This document shows, one piece after another, positions 1-8,586 of a DNA stretch of 64,000 nucleotides. The stretch is from Rhodobiaceae bacterium (GTDB taxonomy: Bacteria; Pseudomonadota; Alphaproteobacteria; Rhizobiales; Tepidamorphaceae). Within the stretch, counting starts at the first letter, position 1. Each line of letters starts with the position of its first letter. Below the pieces are notes generated by a model. It searched no databases. It had not been told where the DNA came from and saw only the letters and a program-made list of their open reading frames with translations. The stretch is from NCBI GenBank assembly GCA_020637985.1, contig JACKJK010000005.1, forward strand, positions 248,001 through 312,000. The letters run 5' to 3'. The position numbers and the translations under genes are program-made.

Positions 1-126
1 AAAGGACCGGCTCAGCAGCAGCGCCAGCGCCACCGCCACCGGCAGGGCGCAGCCGACGGCGACGAGCGACACCTTCAGGCTGAGCAGCAGCGCTTCGAAT
101 TCGGCGGGGGCGAGCAACGCGGTCAT
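1..126 (-). CDS. modB: Molybdate ABC transporter permease ModB, N-terminal fragment
   Basis: Only the first 42 codons are inside the window; the gene runs off the left edge. The reading begins with an ATG at 126 and gives MTALLAPAEFEALLLSLKV followed by a hydrophobic helix, which is the usual start of ModB: a short periplasmic lead and then the first membrane segment. It lies 6 nt downstream of modA on the same strand, so the two are co-transcribed. The family forms the inner-membrane channel of the ModABC molybdate importer. The assignment leans on the modA neighbour because the fragment is short. Confidence 0.8.
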   Translation of the reverse strand, partial: MTALLAPAEFEALLLSLKVSLVAVGCALPVAVALALLLSRSF

Positions 127-132
127 CGCGGG

Positions 133-930
133 TCACTCTACAGCGAAGCCGTGCGCGGCGAGTATGCTTTTTGCCACTGGTCCGGTGAGGTAGCGCACAA
201 AGGCGCGGGCATCCTCGCTGTCGTGTCCCGCGACGATCGCAAAGGGGTAGACAATCGGCTCGTGCAACGCATCGGGTATGACGCCGGCAATCGACACCTT
301 GCCCGCGGCCTCGGCGTCTGTTGCGTAGACGATTCCCGCCGGCGCCTCGCCGCGCTCGACCAGCGCCAGCGCCGCGCGCACGTTGTCGGCGCGCGCAAGC
401 CGCCCTTGCACGGCGTCCCACAGCCCCCACGCCATCAGCGCCTGCCTGGCGTAGATGCCCGCCGGCACATGGTCGGGATCGCCGACGGCGAGTCGGCCGC
501 GTTCACCCAGCAGCCGGTCGAAATCCGGCGGCGTCGAAACTTCCGAATGCGATGCCCGATCCCCATCGGCAACGACCAGCACCAGCCGGTTGCCGGCAAG
601 GATGCCGCGCGTCCCGGCGGCCAGAAGACCGCGCGTCTCCAGGTCGTCCATCCATTCGGCGTTGGCCGACACGAAGATGTCGCCGGGCGCGCCGGCGGCG
701 ATCTGCCGGGCGAGCGCCGAGGAGGCCGCGAAGGAAAACCGCACGGCGGTTCCCGTCTCGCGGGTGAAGGCGTCGCCGATCCCGCTCAGCGCATCGCTCA
801 TGCTCGCCGCCGCCAGCACGGTCACGGCTTGCGCGCGCGCGGCGTGGGCACTTGCCGGCGCGGCAAGCGCCGCGACGACAATCAGCACGCGCAGCAATAT
901 GCGCATGGCCATGGGAAAAGCGACGATCAT
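133..930 (-). CDS. modA: Molybdate-binding periplasmic protein ModA
   Basis: Periplasmic receptor that captures molybdate (or tungstate) and delivers it to ModB. After a signal peptide ending near PASAHA, the mature part shows VTVLAAASMSDALSGIG, the family hallmark of ModA (oxyanion-contacting Ser after AAAS), then FSFAASSALARQIAAGAP and NRLVLVV, all in the expected order. About 265 residues, normal for ModA. I chose the ATG at 930; an ATG at 906 (MRILLRVL) gives a more compact signal peptide and is equally possible, while the longer frame to 1014 uses an implausible leader. It heads a mod operon with modB 6 nt behind. I saw no clear ModE operator upstream. It is divergent from the SDR gene at 1022. 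Confidence 0.93.
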   Translation of the reverse strand: MIVAFPMAMRILLRVLIVVAALAAPASAHAARAQAVTVLAAASMSDALSGIGDAFTRETGTAVRFSFAASSALARQIAAGAPGDIFVSANAEWMDDLETRGLLAAGTRGILAGNRLVLVVADGDRASHSEVSTPPDFDRLLGERGRLAVGDPDHVPAGIYARQALMAWGLWDAVQGRLARADNVRAALALVERGEAPAGIVYATDAEAAGKVSIAGVIPDALHEPIVYPFAIVAGHDSEDARAFVRYLTGPVAKSILAAHGFAVE

Positions 931-1021
931 GCGCAAACTCTTGCATGGAAGTCGTGCGCCGATAAACACTGGATGCAGGCCGCCGGCATCCGGCAGGCAA
1001 CAGAACTGGAGCACAGGCGCG

Positions 1022-1828
1022 ATGTTCGACTATTCCGGAAGAAGCGTGTTCGTCGCCGGTGGCACCAGCGGCATCAACCTCGGCGTGGCGCAGGCCTTCG
1101 CGGCTGCCGGGGCGAATGTCTTCGTGATCTCGCGGTCCCCCGAAAAGGTCGCCGCCGCCGTCGAGCAGTTGCAGGCGTCAGGGGCCAAGGCCGCCGGCAT
1201 GAGCGCCGATGTCCGCGACGCAGAGGCGTTGAAGGTGGCGATCTCGACGGCGCACGGCACCTTCGGCGACATCGACGTGCTGGTGTCGGGTGCTGCCGGA
1301 AACTTTCCCGCCCGCGCCAACGACATCTCCTCAAACGGCTTCCGCGCCGTCCTGGAGATCGACCTGCTCGGCACCCATCACGTCATGACCGCCGCCTGGC
1401 CGGTACTGCGCAGGCCCGGTGCGTCGGTCATCAATATCTCCGCGCCGCAGGCGATGGTCGCCATGACCGGGCAGGCGCACGTCTGCGCAGCCAAGGCCGG
1501 CGTCGACATGATGACGCGAACCCTGGCGCTCGAATGGGGTCCTGAAGGCGTGCGCGTCAATTCGGTCATTCCCGGGCCGATCGACGGGACCGAGGGCATG
1601 CGCCGGTTGGCGCCGACGCCGCAGGCGCTGGATGCGATCCGCCACAGCGTGCCCCTGAAGCGGATCGGCACCCCCGCCAACGTCGCCAACCTGTGCCTCT
1701 TCCTCGGTTCTGACTTTGCCTCCTACGTCTCCGGCGCGGTAGTCCCCGTCGACGGCGGCTGGGTGCTCAACATGCAGGGTACCGTGCTCGACCCCGTCCT
1801 CGATCACATTGCCGCGAGCCGGCGATAG
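1022..1828 (+). CDS. SDR-family oxidoreductase, 2,4-dienoyl-CoA reductase-like
   Basis: Short-chain dehydrogenase/reductase of 268 residues. A Rossmann nucleotide-binding motif GGTSGI lies at residues 13-18, a GAAGNF stretch near 88-93, and the C-terminal VPVDGGW is typical of classical SDRs. The active-site region reads HVCAAKAG at 153-160 rather than the usual YxxxK, so Val154 stands where the catalytic Tyr normally is. With the following GVDMMTRTLALEWGP and the PGPIDGTEGMRRL loop, this matches the 2,4-dienoyl-CoA reductase (DECR) branch, which uses different catalytic residues. A role in NADPH-dependent reduction during unsaturated fatty acid beta-oxidation is therefore inferred, not proven. 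It starts at an ATG at 1022, 91 nt from the divergent modA start. Confidence 0.85.
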   Translation: MFDYSGRSVFVAGGTSGINLGVAQAFAAAGANVFVISRSPEKVAAAVEQLQASGAKAAGMSADVRDAEALKVAISTAHGTFGDIDVLVSGAAGNFPARANDISSNGFRAVLEIDLLGTHHVMTAAWPVLRRPGASVINISAPQAMVAMTGQAHVCAAKAGVDMMTRTLALEWGPEGVRVNSVIPGPIDGTEGMRRLAPTPQALDAIRHSVPLKRIGTPANVANLCLFLGSDFASYVSGAVVPVDGGWVLNMQGTVLDPVLDHIAASRR

Positions 1829-1881
1829 TCGGTTCGATGTCGCGCTTGCAGGCGCCTGCACGCTCCCCCATCTCGGCTTGA

Positions 1882-3078
1882 ATGGACGCGAAACGCGATA
1901 GCACCCACATGCCGGACGAGGAACGGTTCTATGCCGACCTGCCGGGGTTCACCGATTTCGACGACGTCGTCGACTTCGAAGGCTATGTCGCGCTGCCCGA
2001 GGCCTGGACGGTGCTTGCCTCCGATGTGGTCGGTTCGACGAAGGCCATCGCCGCAGGCCGCTACAAGGAGGTCAACATGCTCGGCGCCGCCGCGATCACC
2101 GCGGTGCTGAATGCAACTGGCGGGCACGACCTGCCCTTTGCATTTGGCGGCGATGGCGGCGTGGTCGCGGTGCCGCCGTCGGTGGCCGGTCCCGGCGGAG
2201 AGGCGCTGGCAAGGCTTGCGGCCCACGCGCCCGCGCTGTTCGGCCTGTCGCTGCGCGTCGCGGAGATTCCAGTGAACGAACTCATTGCGCGCGGCGGCGA
2301 ACTGCGGGTGCGCAAGTACGAACTCAGCCCGGGCAACCACCTGGCGATGTTCGCCGGCAATGGACTGGAGCTAGCCGATACCATCCTGAAGGGTGACGAG
2401 GGCGTCCGCTTCGCGCCGGCTGTGCCTGACGAAGACCTGCCGGACCTCTCGGGCCTGTCCTGCCGCTGGGAGCCGCTGACGCCGCGATCGGGCGTGATGC
2501 TGAGCGCCATCATCAAGCCGCTGGGCGACAGCGACGCCGCCCGCCGCGCGGTTCTCGACGCCGTGCTCGCCCGCGCCGCCGCGATCCTCGGCCACGCGGT
2601 CGCCGTGAGCACGCCGGCAAGCCCTGACGCCTTGCGGTTTCGCTGGCCGCCATCGAGCGCCTGGTTCGAGGCACGCGCGACGTCTGGCGGCAAAGGTGCG
2701 GTCAGCCGATATGCGCGCATTCTCGCGGAGTCTCTGGTTCAGTTGCTATGCCGGCGTTTCGGCTGGCGGGTCGGTGCCTTCGACGCGCCAGCCTATGAGG
2801 CCGAATTGCGCGCCAACACCGACTTCCGCAAGTTCGATGGCCACCTGCGCATGGTGCTGGACACGAGCGCGGCACAGGCGGCCGCGTTTGAAGGCTTTCT
2901 CGACGCGGAATACGCCGCCGGCCGGCTCGTCCACGGCACGCATCAGGCCGATACGGCTCTCATGACCTGCCTCGTGTTCAGCCTGGAACAGTCCGAGCAC
3001 GTGCATTTCGTCGATGGAGCCAATGGTGGCTACGCGCTCGCCGCGCGCGCGCTGAAGGGGCGGCTTGGCGCCAGTTGA
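1882..3078 (+). CDS. DUF3095 (adenylate-cyclase-like) protein
   Basis: A 398-residue protein matching the DUF3095 family by its overall pattern. The N-terminal half carries ASDVVGST (residues 46-53) and FAFGGDGG (86-93). These resemble the metal-binding Asp segment and GGDG-like turn of class III nucleotidyl cyclases, and family members are often labelled putative adenylate cyclases. I see no membrane segment or signal peptide, so it is probably cytoplasmic. The start could also be the Met at 1909 (MPDEERFYADL); neither has a strong ribosome binding site. It lies 53 nt after the SDR gene on the same strand and may be cotranscribed. The substrate and product are unknown, and catalysis has not been shown from sequence. 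Confidence 0.75.
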   Translation: MDAKRDSTHMPDEERFYADLPGFTDFDDVVDFEGYVALPEAWTVLASDVVGSTKAIAAGRYKEVNMLGAAAITAVLNATGGHDLPFAFGGDGGVVAVPPSVAGPGGEALARLAAHAPALFGLSLRVAEIPVNELIARGGELRVRKYELSPGNHLAMFAGNGLELADTILKGDEGVRFAPAVPDEDLPDLSGLSCRWEPLTPRSGVMLSAIIKPLGDSDAARRAVLDAVLARAAAILGHAVAVSTPASPDALRFRWPPSSAWFEARATSGGKGAVSRYARILAESLVQLLCRRFGWRVGAFDAPAYEAELRANTDFRKFDGHLRMVLDTSAAQAAAFEGFLDAEYAAGRLVHGTHQADTALMTCLVFSLEQSEHVHFVDGANGGYALAARALKGRLGAS

Positions 3079-3330
3079 TGCTCGGGAAGGCCGTGCTCTT
3101 GTTGCAAATCTGTGACAGATCAAAGAATTCGTTTTCGCGGATGGTTCCTCCCGACGCCGCAATACATTGCCGGCACACTTTCCGCTTGCGCCTTTTCACC
3201 GACTGAAGTTCCCATGATGTCCGGTATTGCCGCTGCGCATGCGGTCCCGTCCATGCGCGGTTCGTCCACGGCGGACACGGGCTGTGCGCGGTCCGGGCAA
3301 TTGCCCCACCGCCTTTGGGGTTAAAGGGGC

Positions 3331-4116
3331 ATGAAGAATCCTTCCTTGTACGTGGCCGCGGCTGCGGCCGTTTCACTGGCATCCGTACTCGCCATGCCGG
3401 CGCATGCGGCCGACGAGGCCGCGGGCGCGCAGGCGCAATCCTGGGAATTGTCGGCAGGCGCGAGCATCACCAGCGACTACATGTTCGACGGCATCAGCCA
3501 GACCGACTCAAACCCGGCGGTGCAGGGCTATCTCGAGGCGACCTTCGGCATGTTCTATGCCGGCATCTGGGCGTCCAACGTCAACTTCCTCGACGAAGCC
3601 GATGTCGAGGTCGACTACTACGGCGGCGTGCGCCGTGAATACGGCAAGCTCTCCGTCGATCTGGGCATCCTGTACTACGCGTACTACGAGCGGCCCGCTG
3701 CGCCATACGACGCGGTCGAGATCCTCTTGAAGACCAGCTACGCGCTGACGGACAAGGTCACGGTAACCGGTAACATCGGCTATGTGCCGGAGTGGGCCGA
3801 TGTCGCCGACGACTATTTCGGCATGGATGCCGGCATCGAGTGGGCCTTCTATGACAAGTGGTCAGCCAGCGCCAACGTCGGCGCCTCCCTCGTTGGCGTC
3901 AGCGGCTCTGACTACATCTGGTGGAACGCTGGCGTTTCCTGGACGCCGTTCGAGAACGTGACGCTCGACGTGCGCTACTGGGACAACGACATCGCCTCCG
4001 CGAACTGCGCGATTGCCGACACCTGCGATGCGCGCATCGTGGCGACCCTGTCGGTCGACTTCTCGCTCACCGACCTGCTGCACCCCGATAACGCACCGGT
4101 CGCCGCCAAGTACTGA
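3331..4116 (+). CDS. TorF-family putative porin
   Basis: Outer-membrane beta-barrel candidate of 261 residues. It has a clear Sec signal peptide (residues 1-26, ending MPAHA), then WELSAGASITSDYMFDGISQ, the characteristic opening of the TorF/gcw_chp putative porin family. The mature sequence alternates hydrophobic and polar residues, is rich in Tyr, Trp, Gly and Asp, and has no internal hydrophobic helix, as expected for a beta barrel. The start follows an AAAGGGGC stretch at 3324-3331. It stands alone behind a 252-nt intergenic region and is followed by a strong terminator at 4143-4176. The transported substrate cannot be read from the sequence. Confidence 0.85.
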   Translation: MKNPSLYVAAAAAVSLASVLAMPAHAADEAAGAQAQSWELSAGASITSDYMFDGISQTDSNPAVQGYLEATFGMFYAGIWASNVNFLDEADVEVDYYGGVRREYGKLSVDLGILYYAYYERPAAPYDAVEILLKTSYALTDKVTVTGNIGYVPEWADVADDYFGMDAGIEWAFYDKWSASANVGASLVGVSGSDYIWWNAGVSWTPFENVTLDVRYWDNDIASANCAIADTCDARIVATLSVDFSLTDLLHPDNAPVAAKY

Positions 4117-4142
4117 CCGCCGCGAAAGTCTCTGAATTTTGG

Positions 4143-4176
4143 AAGGGCGCCGCATTGCCGGCGCCCTTTCTCTTTT
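4143..4176 (+). terminator. Rho-independent terminator after the TorF porin gene
   Basis: AAGGGCGCCG pairs perfectly with CGGCGCCCTT around a six-base loop (4143-4168), followed by TCTCTTTT. It lies between two convergent genes (porin ending at 4116 and the puuB-like gene ending at 4199), so it may act on both strands, although the T-rich tail serves the plus strand. Confidence 0.85.
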
Positions 4177-4198
4177 CCGGGTCAGGGGCCTGCGGGGT

Positions 4199-5491
4199 TC
4201 AGAACGGCATCCGGTCGCGCAGCGCAAACCACATCATAGCCAGCACCATGGTCGGGTGGCGCAGCAGCGTGCCGCCGGGAAAGGCCGGCGTCTTCAACCT
4301 GGCGAAGACATCGAAGCGGCTCATCTGGCCGTTGATGGCTTCCGCCACGAGCTGGCCGGCCAGCGGTGCGATGGTCACCCCTTGCCCGGAGAAACCGCAG
4401 GCCGCGTAGAGGTTCGGATCAAGCCGGGTGACGTAGGGCATACGCTTTGCCGTGATCGCCAGCGTGCCGCCCCAGGCGTAGTCGATCCCTATGCCGGCGA
4501 GCTGCGGGTAGATCTTCTCCATGTGCGGGCGTACGAAGGCGGCGATGTCGGCTGGGAAATGGCGCGAATAGTTCTCGCCGCCGCCGAACAGCAAGCGGTT
4601 GTCGGCGGAAAGCCGGTAGTAGTTGATGACGAAACGCGAGTCTGAAACCGCCTCGCGGTCGCGGATGACGCCGCGTGCTTCCTCGTCGCTCAGGGGCCGC
4701 GTTGCGGCGATGAAGTTGTTGATCGGCAAGACCCGCGCCGCCACCTGCGGCAGCAGGTGTTCGAGATAGCCGTTGCAGGCGACGATGCCGATCGCCGCGG
4801 TGACCTCGCCGGCTGCCGTGCGCACCTTGACGTTCTTGCCGCGCGTGATCTGCGTCACCCGGCTGCGCTCGTGGATCGCCGCGCCTGCCGCGTCGGCTGC
4901 CTTTGCGATGCCGAGCGCGAAGTTCAGCGGGTGCAGGTGTCCCGCGCCGTGGTCGATGAGCCCGCCATGATAGTCCGGGCTGCCGACCTTTTCGCGCAGG
5001 GCGGCCCGGTCGAGGAACTCGACCCCTTCGTATCCATAGACCTCGCGCAGATGGTCGACCTCGGCGCGGTAGTCCGCGACATAGGCCTCCTTGTGCGCGC
5101 AGTCGATCAGCCCGCCGGTCAGGTCGCAGTCGATCGCGTGGTTGGCGATCAGGTCGTGCACCAGTGCCTTGGCGTCCTCGGCCAGCCCCCACAGGGCCTT
5201 CGCCGCATCGAGCCCGAGGCTTGCCTCCAGCGTCGCCTGGTCGCGCCGCTGGCCGGAATGGATCTGCCCGCCGTTGCGCCCCGACGCGCCCCAGCCGACG
5301 CGGGCTGCCTCCAGCAGCACGACGTCGTAGCCGCGTTGCGCAAGATGCAGCGCCGCCGTCAGGCCCGTGTAGCCGCCGCCGATGACGACGACATCTGCCC
5401 GCACGCTCCCCGACAGCGGCGCGAACGGCTTCAGCGCGCGCACCGTCGCGGTGTAGTAGGAATTCGGCGGGTAGGCGGACGCCTCGCTCAT
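4199..5491 (-). CDS. puuB: Gamma-glutamylputrescine oxidase-like FAD oxidoreductase
   Basis: FAD-dependent amine oxidase of the DAO fold, 430 residues. The dinucleotide-binding motif VIGGGYTG occupies residues 36-43 with the ribose-binding Glu at 61, followed by GWGASGRNGGQ (67-77), typical of the PuuB/OrdL group. The C-terminal GFSGQGVTIAP loop completes the flavin site. PuuB oxidises gamma-glutamylputrescine to the aldehyde, releasing ammonia and H2O2. It is the last gene of a minus-strand set with an aminotransferase 13 nt upstream and a PuuA-like synthetase before that, which supports polyamine catabolism. Other members oxidise related N-substituted amines, so the exact substrate is inferred from neighbours. 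Confidence 0.85.
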   Translation of the reverse strand: MSEASAYPPNSYYTATVRALKPFAPLSGSVRADVVVIGGGYTGLTAALHLAQRGYDVVLLEAARVGWGASGRNGGQIHSGQRRDQATLEASLGLDAAKALWGLAEDAKALVHDLIANHAIDCDLTGGLIDCAHKEAYVADYRAEVDHLREVYGYEGVEFLDRAALREKVGSPDYHGGLIDHGAGHLHPLNFALGIAKAADAAGAAIHERSRVTQITRGKNVKVRTAAGEVTAAIGIVACNGYLEHLLPQVAARVLPINNFIAATRPLSDEEARGVIRDREAVSDSRFVINYYRLSADNRLLFGGGENYSRHFPADIAAFVRPHMEKIYPQLAGIGIDYAWGGTLAITAKRMPYVTRLDPNLYAACGFSGQGVTIAPLAGQLVAEAINGQMSRFDVFARLKTPAFPGGTLLRHPTMVLAMMWFALRDRMPF

Positions 5492-5504
5492 CGGTCCGCG
5501 CGGC

Positions 5505-6899
5505 TTACGCCACCTTGCCCTGCGCCTTCAGCGCCTCGTAGGTCTGGTCGAGCGACTTGCGCGCCTTCTCGGCGAGGTAGCCGATCTCCTCTTCGCTGAT
5601 GACCAGCGGCGGCGAGATGATCATGGCGTCGCGCGTGGCGCGCATGACCAGGCCGTTGCGGAACGAGAACTCGCGGCACAGCGTGCCCACTTCGCCGACC
5701 GGTGCGAAGCGCTTCGACAGGTCCGACTTGTCAGGCACCAGTTCCAGTGCGCCGAACAGGCCGACCATGCGCGCCTCGCCGACCAGCGGATGATCGCCCA
5801 GCGCCGCCCATGCCTTCTGCAGCGCCGGCCCGGCGACCGTCTTGACGCGGTCGACGAGCTTCTCGCGCTCGAGGATGTCGATGTTGGCAAGTGCCGCTGC
5901 GCAGGATGCCGGGTGGCCGGAATAGGTGAAGCCGTGGAAGAATTCCCCGCCTTCGCCGACCAGGTGTTCCAGCACCCGCTCGCCGACCATCACCGCCGAG
6001 ATCGGCAGGTAGCCCGACGACAGCCCCTTGGCGATGGTCATGAAGTCCGGCTTGAGGTCGTAGTACTGCGAGCCGAACCACTCGCCGGTGCGCCCGAAGC
6101 CGCAGATCACCTCGTCGGCGATGAACAGGATGTCGCGCTCGGCAAGAATGCGCTTCACCTCCGGCCAGTAGGTCGCCGGCGGCACCAGCACGCCGCCCGA
6201 ACCCTGGATCGGCTCGGCGATGAATGCGCCGATCTTGTCCTCGCCGATCTCGTCGATCGCCTTTTCCAGTTCCCGCGCTGCATGCACGCCGAACTCGTCG
6301 GGGCTCATGCCCATCGGGCGGCCGAAATCGAACCAGTGCGGCGGGGTGACGTGGTGCACGCCCGGTATCATTCCGGCCTGGCCGTGCATCGCCGTCATGC
6401 CGCCCATCGCGGAGGCGGCAATCGTCGAGCCGTGATAGCCGTAGGTGCGCCCGATGATCACCTGCTTGTCCGGCTTGCCGGCGCGCGCCCAGTAGTAGCG
6501 CACCATGCGCATGATGGTGTCGTTGGCTTCCGAGCCGGAATTGGCGAAGAAGGCATGGTCGAGCCCCGCCGGCGTCAGTTCCGCAAGCTTCTCGGAGAGC
6601 GCCACGGCCGGCGGATGCGTCGTCTTGAAGAAGGTGTTGTAGTAGGGCAGCTCCAGCATCTGCCGATGCACCGCGTCGGCGATCTCGCGCCGCCCGTAGC
6701 CGACCTGGATGCACCACAGGCCCGCCATGCCATCGAGGTAGCGGTTGCCGTCGGAATCCCACAGCCAGCAGCCGTCTGCCTTGGTGATAACCCGGCTTCC
6801 CTCCTTTGCCAGCGCGGCGAAGTCGGTGAAGGGGTGCAGGTGGTGGGCCGCGTCGGTCCGGCGCAGGTCCTCGGTGGAGACGTTGATTGCCTTGTTCAT
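5505..6899 (-). CDS. Class III aminotransferase, putrescine-pyruvate (SpuC) type
   Basis: PLP-dependent omega-aminotransferase of 464 residues. The pyridoxal-binding lysine is K291 in TIAKGLSSGYLP, with FIADEVICGFGRTGEWFG upstream giving the conserved Asp that contacts the PLP ring nitrogen. The N-terminal HHLHPFTDF and LWCIQVGYGR segments are typical of the group of polyamine:pyruvate transaminases (SpuC-like). It would convert putrescine or a related diamine to an aminoaldehyde using pyruvate. It sits between the PuuA-like synthetase (63 nt upstream) and puuB (13 nt downstream), so one transcript probably carries all three. Beta-alanine or GABA as substrate is a realistic alternative. Confidence 0.87.
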   Translation of the reverse strand: MNKAINVSTEDLRRTDAAHHLHPFTDFAALAKEGSRVITKADGCWLWDSDGNRYLDGMAGLWCIQVGYGRREIADAVHRQMLELPYYNTFFKTTHPPAVALSEKLAELTPAGLDHAFFANSGSEANDTIMRMVRYYWARAGKPDKQVIIGRTYGYHGSTIAASAMGGMTAMHGQAGMIPGVHHVTPPHWFDFGRPMGMSPDEFGVHAARELEKAIDEIGEDKIGAFIAEPIQGSGGVLVPPATYWPEVKRILAERDILFIADEVICGFGRTGEWFGSQYYDLKPDFMTIAKGLSSGYLPISAVMVGERVLEHLVGEGGEFFHGFTYSGHPASCAAALANIDILEREKLVDRVKTVAGPALQKAWAALGDHPLVGEARMVGLFGALELVPDKSDLSKRFAPVGEVGTLCREFSFRNGLVMRATRDAMIISPPLVISEEEIGYLAEKARKSLDQTYEALKAQGKVA

Positions 6900-6962
6900 G
6901 TCAGTGGTTCCGAAAAAGGGGACTGCCCGCGCACGCGTACACGCGCGGAGCGGTCACGATTG

Positions 6963-8366
6963 CTAGACGTTGAGGAGCAGGTATTCGCGTTCCCACGGGC
7001 TGATGACCCGCATGAAGGTCTCGATTTCCTCACGCTTGATCTCGCTGTACACGGTAACGAAATTGTCGCCGAAAATCTCGCGCAACTCGTCGCTGCCGCT
7101 GAACAGCTCGACCGCTTCCAGCAGGCCGCGCGGCAGGTCGTGCGGCATTTCGCGCGCGCTGCCGACGATCGGTTCGGCCGGCGTCAACCCTTCCTCGATG
7201 CCGAGGTAACCGGCCGCCAATGATGCGGCGATGGCGAGATAGGGGTTGGCGTCCGAGGACGGGATGCGGTTTTCGACGCGCCGCGCGTTCGGCCCCGACG
7301 CCGGGATGCGGATGCCAACCGTACGGTTGTCGTAGCCCCAGTGGGTGTTGATCGGTGCCGTCGAGCCGCGCGCCAGCCGGCGATACGAATTCACGTAGGG
7401 TGCCAGCACGCACATCACCTGCGGCAGGTATTTCTGCTGGCCGGCGATGAAGGCGAAGAACTCCGGCGAGGGGTCGCCCTGCGGCGTGGAGAAGATGTTC
7501 TGCCCCGTCGCCGAATCGACGATCGACTGGTGGATGTGCATCGCCGAGCCCGGTTCGCTGGCGATCGGCTTGGCCATGAAGGTCGCGTAGACATTGTGCA
7601 GCAGAGCCGCCTCGCGGATCGTCCGCTTGAAGGTGAACACCTGGTCGGCCAGCGCGATCGGTTCGCCGTGGCGCAGGTTGATCTCCATCTGCGCCGCGCC
7701 TTCCTCGTGGATCAGGGTGTCGATCTCCAGTCCCTGCGCCTCGGAGAAGCGGTAGATGTCGTCGAACAGCGGGTCGAATTCGTTGACGGCGCTTATGGAG
7801 AACGACTTGCGCCCGACTTCCGGGCGCCCCGACCGCCCCACCGGCGGCTCCAGCGGATAGTCGGGATCGGTATTCGGCTTGACGAGGTAGAACTCGATCT
7901 CCGGCGCCACGACAGCCTTCCAGCCGCGGTTCTCGTACAGCTTGACGATGCGGCGCAGCACCTGGCGCGGGGCGATGTCGACCGGCCGCCCGTCGCGGTG
8001 GAAGGCGTCGTGCATGACCTGCGCGGTGGGGTCGGATTCCCAAGGCACCATGGTCAGCGTCGAATAGTCGGGCTTGAAGACGTAGTCGCCGTCTGCGGGG
8101 TCGATTGTCGAGATCTCGCCGAGTTCCGGGTAGTCGCCGGAAATCGTCTGGTAGAAGATCGATTGCGGCATGTTCATGCCGTTCGAGGAGAAGAACTTCG
8201 CCACCGGCATCAGCTTGCCGCGGGCGACGCCGGACTGGTCCGGCACGATGCATTCGACTTCGGAGACATTGCGCGCCCGCGTCCACGCGCGGGCTTCCTC
8301 GACCGTGGCGACGCCACGATCGGATTCGATGCTGATTGTCAGTTCTCTGGATTGATCATTGCTCAC
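6963..8366 (-). CDS. puuA: Glutamine synthetase family protein, gamma-glutamylpolyamine synthetase-like
   Basis: A 467-residue member of the glutamine synthetase superfamily. Visible motifs are an EIEFY metal-binding segment, EEGAAQMEINLRHG, MHIHQS, and NRTVGIRIP with ENRIPSSDANPYL near the end, as in PuuA/GlnA-III proteins. These ligate glutamate to an amine such as putrescine using ATP. I chose the GTG at 8366 because AAGG precedes it by 5 nt and the protein then begins SNDQSRELTIS; the open frame continues 42 codons further upstream without a convincing start. The neighbouring aminotransferase and oxidase genes support the polyamine role. It is the first gene of the minus-strand puu-type group. 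Confidence 0.88.
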   Translation of the reverse strand: MSNDQSRELTISIESDRGVATVEEARAWTRARNVSEVECIVPDQSGVARGKLMPVAKFFSSNGMNMPQSIFYQTISGDYPELGEISTIDPADGDYVFKPDYSTLTMVPWESDPTAQVMHDAFHRDGRPVDIAPRQVLRRIVKLYENRGWKAVVAPEIEFYLVKPNTDPDYPLEPPVGRSGRPEVGRKSFSISAVNEFDPLFDDIYRFSEAQGLEIDTLIHEEGAAQMEINLRHGEPIALADQVFTFKRTIREAALLHNVYATFMAKPIASEPGSAMHIHQSIVDSATGQNIFSTPQGDPSPEFFAFIAGQQKYLPQVMCVLAPYVNSYRRLARGSTAPINTHWGYDNRTVGIRIPASGPNARRVENRIPSSDANPYLAIAASLAAGYLGIEEGLTPAEPIVGSAREMPHDLPRGLLEAVELFSGSDELREIFGDNFVTVYSEIKREEIETFMRVISPWEREYLLLNV

Positions 8367-8586
8367 GTGAACCTTGCCGGTCGGAATTCGCAGGACGTCG
8401 CCGGACACTCCGCACGCCTGCCCCGTTCCGCAGGAAGGGGAGGATGGGACTTGCCCTGAATGTTGCAGGGATGCCGGTCGGCGATGGCGCACAAGCTATC
8501 CGAAGCCTTTGCATTCCGCAAATGCCCGAGCGTCGACGTGTCTGCCTTCGTGATCGCGCTGCGGCCGCTTGCCGTTCCGGCGGCGG

